Shown piece after piece: positions 62,300-64,000 of a stretch of DNA of 64,000 nucleotides. The notes beneath the pieces were generated by a model. It ran no database searches. It saw only the letters and a list, made by a program, of their open reading frames with translations, and was not told the origin of the DNA. The position numbers and the translations under genes are program-made. Source of the DNA: an uncultured Methylotenera sp. Lineage in GTDB: Bacteria > Pseudomonadota > Gammaproteobacteria > Burkholderiales > Methylophilaceae. The stretch lies in assembly GCF_946479685.1 (NCBI RefSeq), contig NZ_CAMLGS010000011.1:1-64000 (forward strand), written 5' to 3'. Within the stretch, counting starts at the first letter, position 1. Each line of letters begins with the position of its first letter.

Positions 62300-64000
62300 T
62301 TACTTGATTAACTCACGTGTGATTTTCCAATCGCTACTTTCATGTTGGAACTGTAGTTCTTTATTGGCGCTATCTTGATAGGCAATCGTTGGCGTACGCT
62401 GCATATTGCACACTTCACAAGAAGTATCTGCCACTTTTTTAATTTTAAAGGTGGTTAACGTGTATGACTGTTTAAAGGTCGCTTTACCAGTATCGCCATC
62501 GCAGCTCACTTGTAAATCCTCAATTTTCAAACCAATTTTGCCATTCGTGCTTAAGCGTTGACGGCGCTGCTTCTCCCATGTGCTTTTATCTAGCGGTGCC
62601 TCTGGTGCAAATTTATCCGCATAGAATCGGAAGTAACGGTCGGCATCTTTCTGACGCCAAGAGCTTGCCCAATCATTCACGCGATCAGTAATCGCTTGCA
62701 CATTACAAGTTGGCGCAGCAGCAGGTGCTACCACAGGTGTTGCAACCGGCGTTACTGGTTTAGCCATAGATGGGTAAATATTAGCCAGTGGTTTAGCATC
62801 AGCCAACAAAGCAGCTTTATCCACTTGAATTTGTACAGGCGCTACTGCCTGACAAACATTCTCGTTATCTAAATATTCTTCACGTGCATACTCGGGTAAA
62901 TTGCCACGCTGTGCGCCTATTTTATTCAGCAGCTCCCCCTGCCCTGCGAAGGTTCTGGCATGTGCCAGCTGTAAATCATACTCTGTGTTTGCCAAACTAC
63001 GCTTAGCCTGAAAATACTCGTTCTCAGAGTCTAGCAAGTCTAATAGCGTACGCTGGCCAATATCGTACTGCTTACGGTAGGCCTCACGCGCATTTTCAAT
63101 AGATAGTCTGTGCTGGCTTCTGTAACCGCGCTGCTCGCTCAGTTGCTTTACATCATTGTAAGCAATGGTCACCAACTGCCTGGTATCAATACATGCCTTA
63201 TCACGCTGATCTTGTGCGCCGTTCAGTTTCTGCGCAGCGGTGCTGATTGAGTTTTTATCAGAAAAACCATTAAACAAATTAAAGTTCATGGTTAACTCAA
63301 GTAAGTCTGCCGCACTGTTGCTATAACGACCATCTGAGCTGGTGCCTAAATTCTTACGTGCTTGTAAATCCAACCTAGGCATATAGCGGGCTTCGTTGGT
63401 TTTAATCTCGTTCTTTTTGGCCTGGATATCCTCTATCGTGGATAACAAGTCCGGATTTTGTCTATATGCTACTTTTAATGCATCTTCAGAGGTTGGCTCT
63501 AAATTGCCGCTAAATATAGTTGGCACCTGCAATGTTGCTGGCGGCAGCTCGCCATATAAGCGCTGTAGCCTGGCCGTTACATCGTGTAAATTGGTTGTTT
63601 CAGTGAGCAAATTAGCCTCAGCCAATGCCAAGCGACCGGTTGCCTGCTCTAAATCCACCTTGCGCGCAACGCCCGCATTCACACGCTCTTGAATACGATC
63701 AAACAACTGTTTATGTATCACATAGTTGTCTTTTGCGTATTGAATTAACTCTTGGTAACGTAATGTATCCAGGTAAGCGCGCACGAACTCCAGCGTGGTA
63801 CTTTGCATCGTGCTTTGCAGCTCAAAATAGCGAACGCGGCTGGCATGGCCCAAACGCTTAACTTCATTGCTGGTTGCAAAACCATCAAAAATCATTTGCC
63901 TTAACACTAACTCATTATTCATACGCGGAATTTGCGTATTGGTGGTATTTTTGACTAGTTCTTCTTGTTTACGGTAAGTGGAAACAAGGTCTGCTTTAGG
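62300..64000 (-). CDS. TolC-family outer-membrane channel with C-terminal NTF2-like domain (5' end outside window)
   Basis: The frame is open to the window edge, so the signal peptide and start are missing; the internal ATG at 63922 is not the start. The outer-membrane efflux domain has two repeats: FVRAYLDTLRYQELIQYAK with RVNAGVARKVDLEQATGRLA, and YDIGQRTLLDLLDSENEYFQAKRSL, all typical of TolC of type I secretion systems. After about residue 365 (of the part from 63922) there is a Pro/Ala/Val linker. An NTF2/SnoaL-like domain follows (VNDWASSWRQKDADRYFRFY, with STWEKQRRQRL), resembling the Cds6-type domain by recollection. The fusion is unusual. Confidence 0.85.
   Translation of the reverse strand, partial: PKADLVSTYRKQEELVKNTTNTQIPRMNNELVLRQMIFDGFATSNEVKRLGHASRVRYFELQSTMQSTTLEFVRAYLDTLRYQELIQYAKDNYVIHKQLFDRIQERVNAGVARKVDLEQATGRLALAEANLLTETTNLHDVTARLQRLYGELPPATLQVPTIFSGNLEPTSEDALKVAYRQNPDLLSTIEDIQAKKNEIKTNEARYMPRLDLQARKNLGTSSDGRYSNSAADLLELTMNFNLFNGFSDKNSISTAAQKLNGAQDQRDKACIDTRQLVTIAYNDVKQLSEQRGYRSQHRLSIENAREAYRKQYDIGQRTLLDLLDSENEYFQAKRSLANTEYDLQLAHARTFAGQGELLNKIGAQRGNLPEYAREEYLDNENVCQAVAPVQIQVDKAALLADAKPLANIYPSMAKPVTPVATPVVAPAAAPTCNVQAITDRVNDWASSWRQKDADRYFRFYADKFAPEAPLDKSTWEKQRRQRLSTNGKIGLKIEDLQVSCDGDTGKATFKQSYTLTTFKIKKVADTSCEVCNMQRTPTIAYQDSANKELQFQHESSDWKITRELIK

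Overview
The window reads as chromosomal DNA of a methylotrophic betaproteobacterium, most probably a member of the Methylophilaceae (Methylotenera-like). The basis is the moderate, somewhat AT-leaning composition, betaproteobacterial-looking core genes (miaA, mutL, tsaE, queG, amiC, rne, parC, parE) and a hidden 23-codon PQQ precursor gene, pqqA, of the kind that supplies PQQ methanol dehydrogenases. No rRNA, insertion sequence, prophage or CRISPR array was seen. The family placement is an inference, not a search result.

Layout. 1-15.7 kb is housekeeping: the end of a DMT-type permease gene, dapC, two membrane or anchored proteins of unknown role, miaA, a potassium channel with two RCK domains and a small membrane partner, mutL, a short PilJ/MCP-like protein, a Suv3-type RNA helicase facing a beta-CASP metallo-beta-lactamase ribonuclease, amiC, and tsaE/queG, whose start codons overlap head to head. 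15.7-26.6 kb is a glycogen/polyphosphate block: ROK sugar kinase, malQ, a GH57 glycosidase and glgC on one strand, glgB and pgi on the other, then a PPK2 kinase. glgA is not present. 26.6-33.4 kb holds sppA, a Rieske protein, a HAD phosphatase and rluC, divergent from rne across an 827-bp gap that contains the probable rne leader.

33.8-36.7 kb is a persulfide/sulfur-export module: tauE and a BigR/SqrR-type ArsR repressor, divergent from a persulfide dioxygenase and a split YeeE/YedE transporter, with a long AT-rich palindrome between them. 36.8-42.4 kb carries parC-parE and a DUF815 AAA ATPase. This section has two ~98-bp direct repeats, each with a perfect DnaA box; a third, shorter copy lies near 33.75 kb.

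42.8-49.9 kb is the most striking region, a sulfur island. Three genes encode a serine O-acetyltransferase, a family 2A encapsulin shell protein and a cysteine desulfurase with a ~210-residue N-terminal extension, which is the cargo arrangement of the family. The operon has a terminator-like hairpin in its leader. It is flanked by DUF2292 and DUF2325 proteins on one side and by a sulfate-binding protein and cysK on the other. Together these genes could take up sulfate, make O-acetylserine and cysteine, and strip and store sulfur inside a protein shell.

50-64 kb holds an ASCH-domain protein, pqqA, tRNA-Ser(GGA), an adenylate cyclase, an aldehyde dehydrogenase with its DUF779 partner, a diguanylate cyclase, a MacAB-like efflux operon (adaptor, ATPase, two FtsX-type permeases), tRNA-Leu(TAA), and a TolC-type outer-membrane protein with an added NTF2-like domain that runs off the end of the window.
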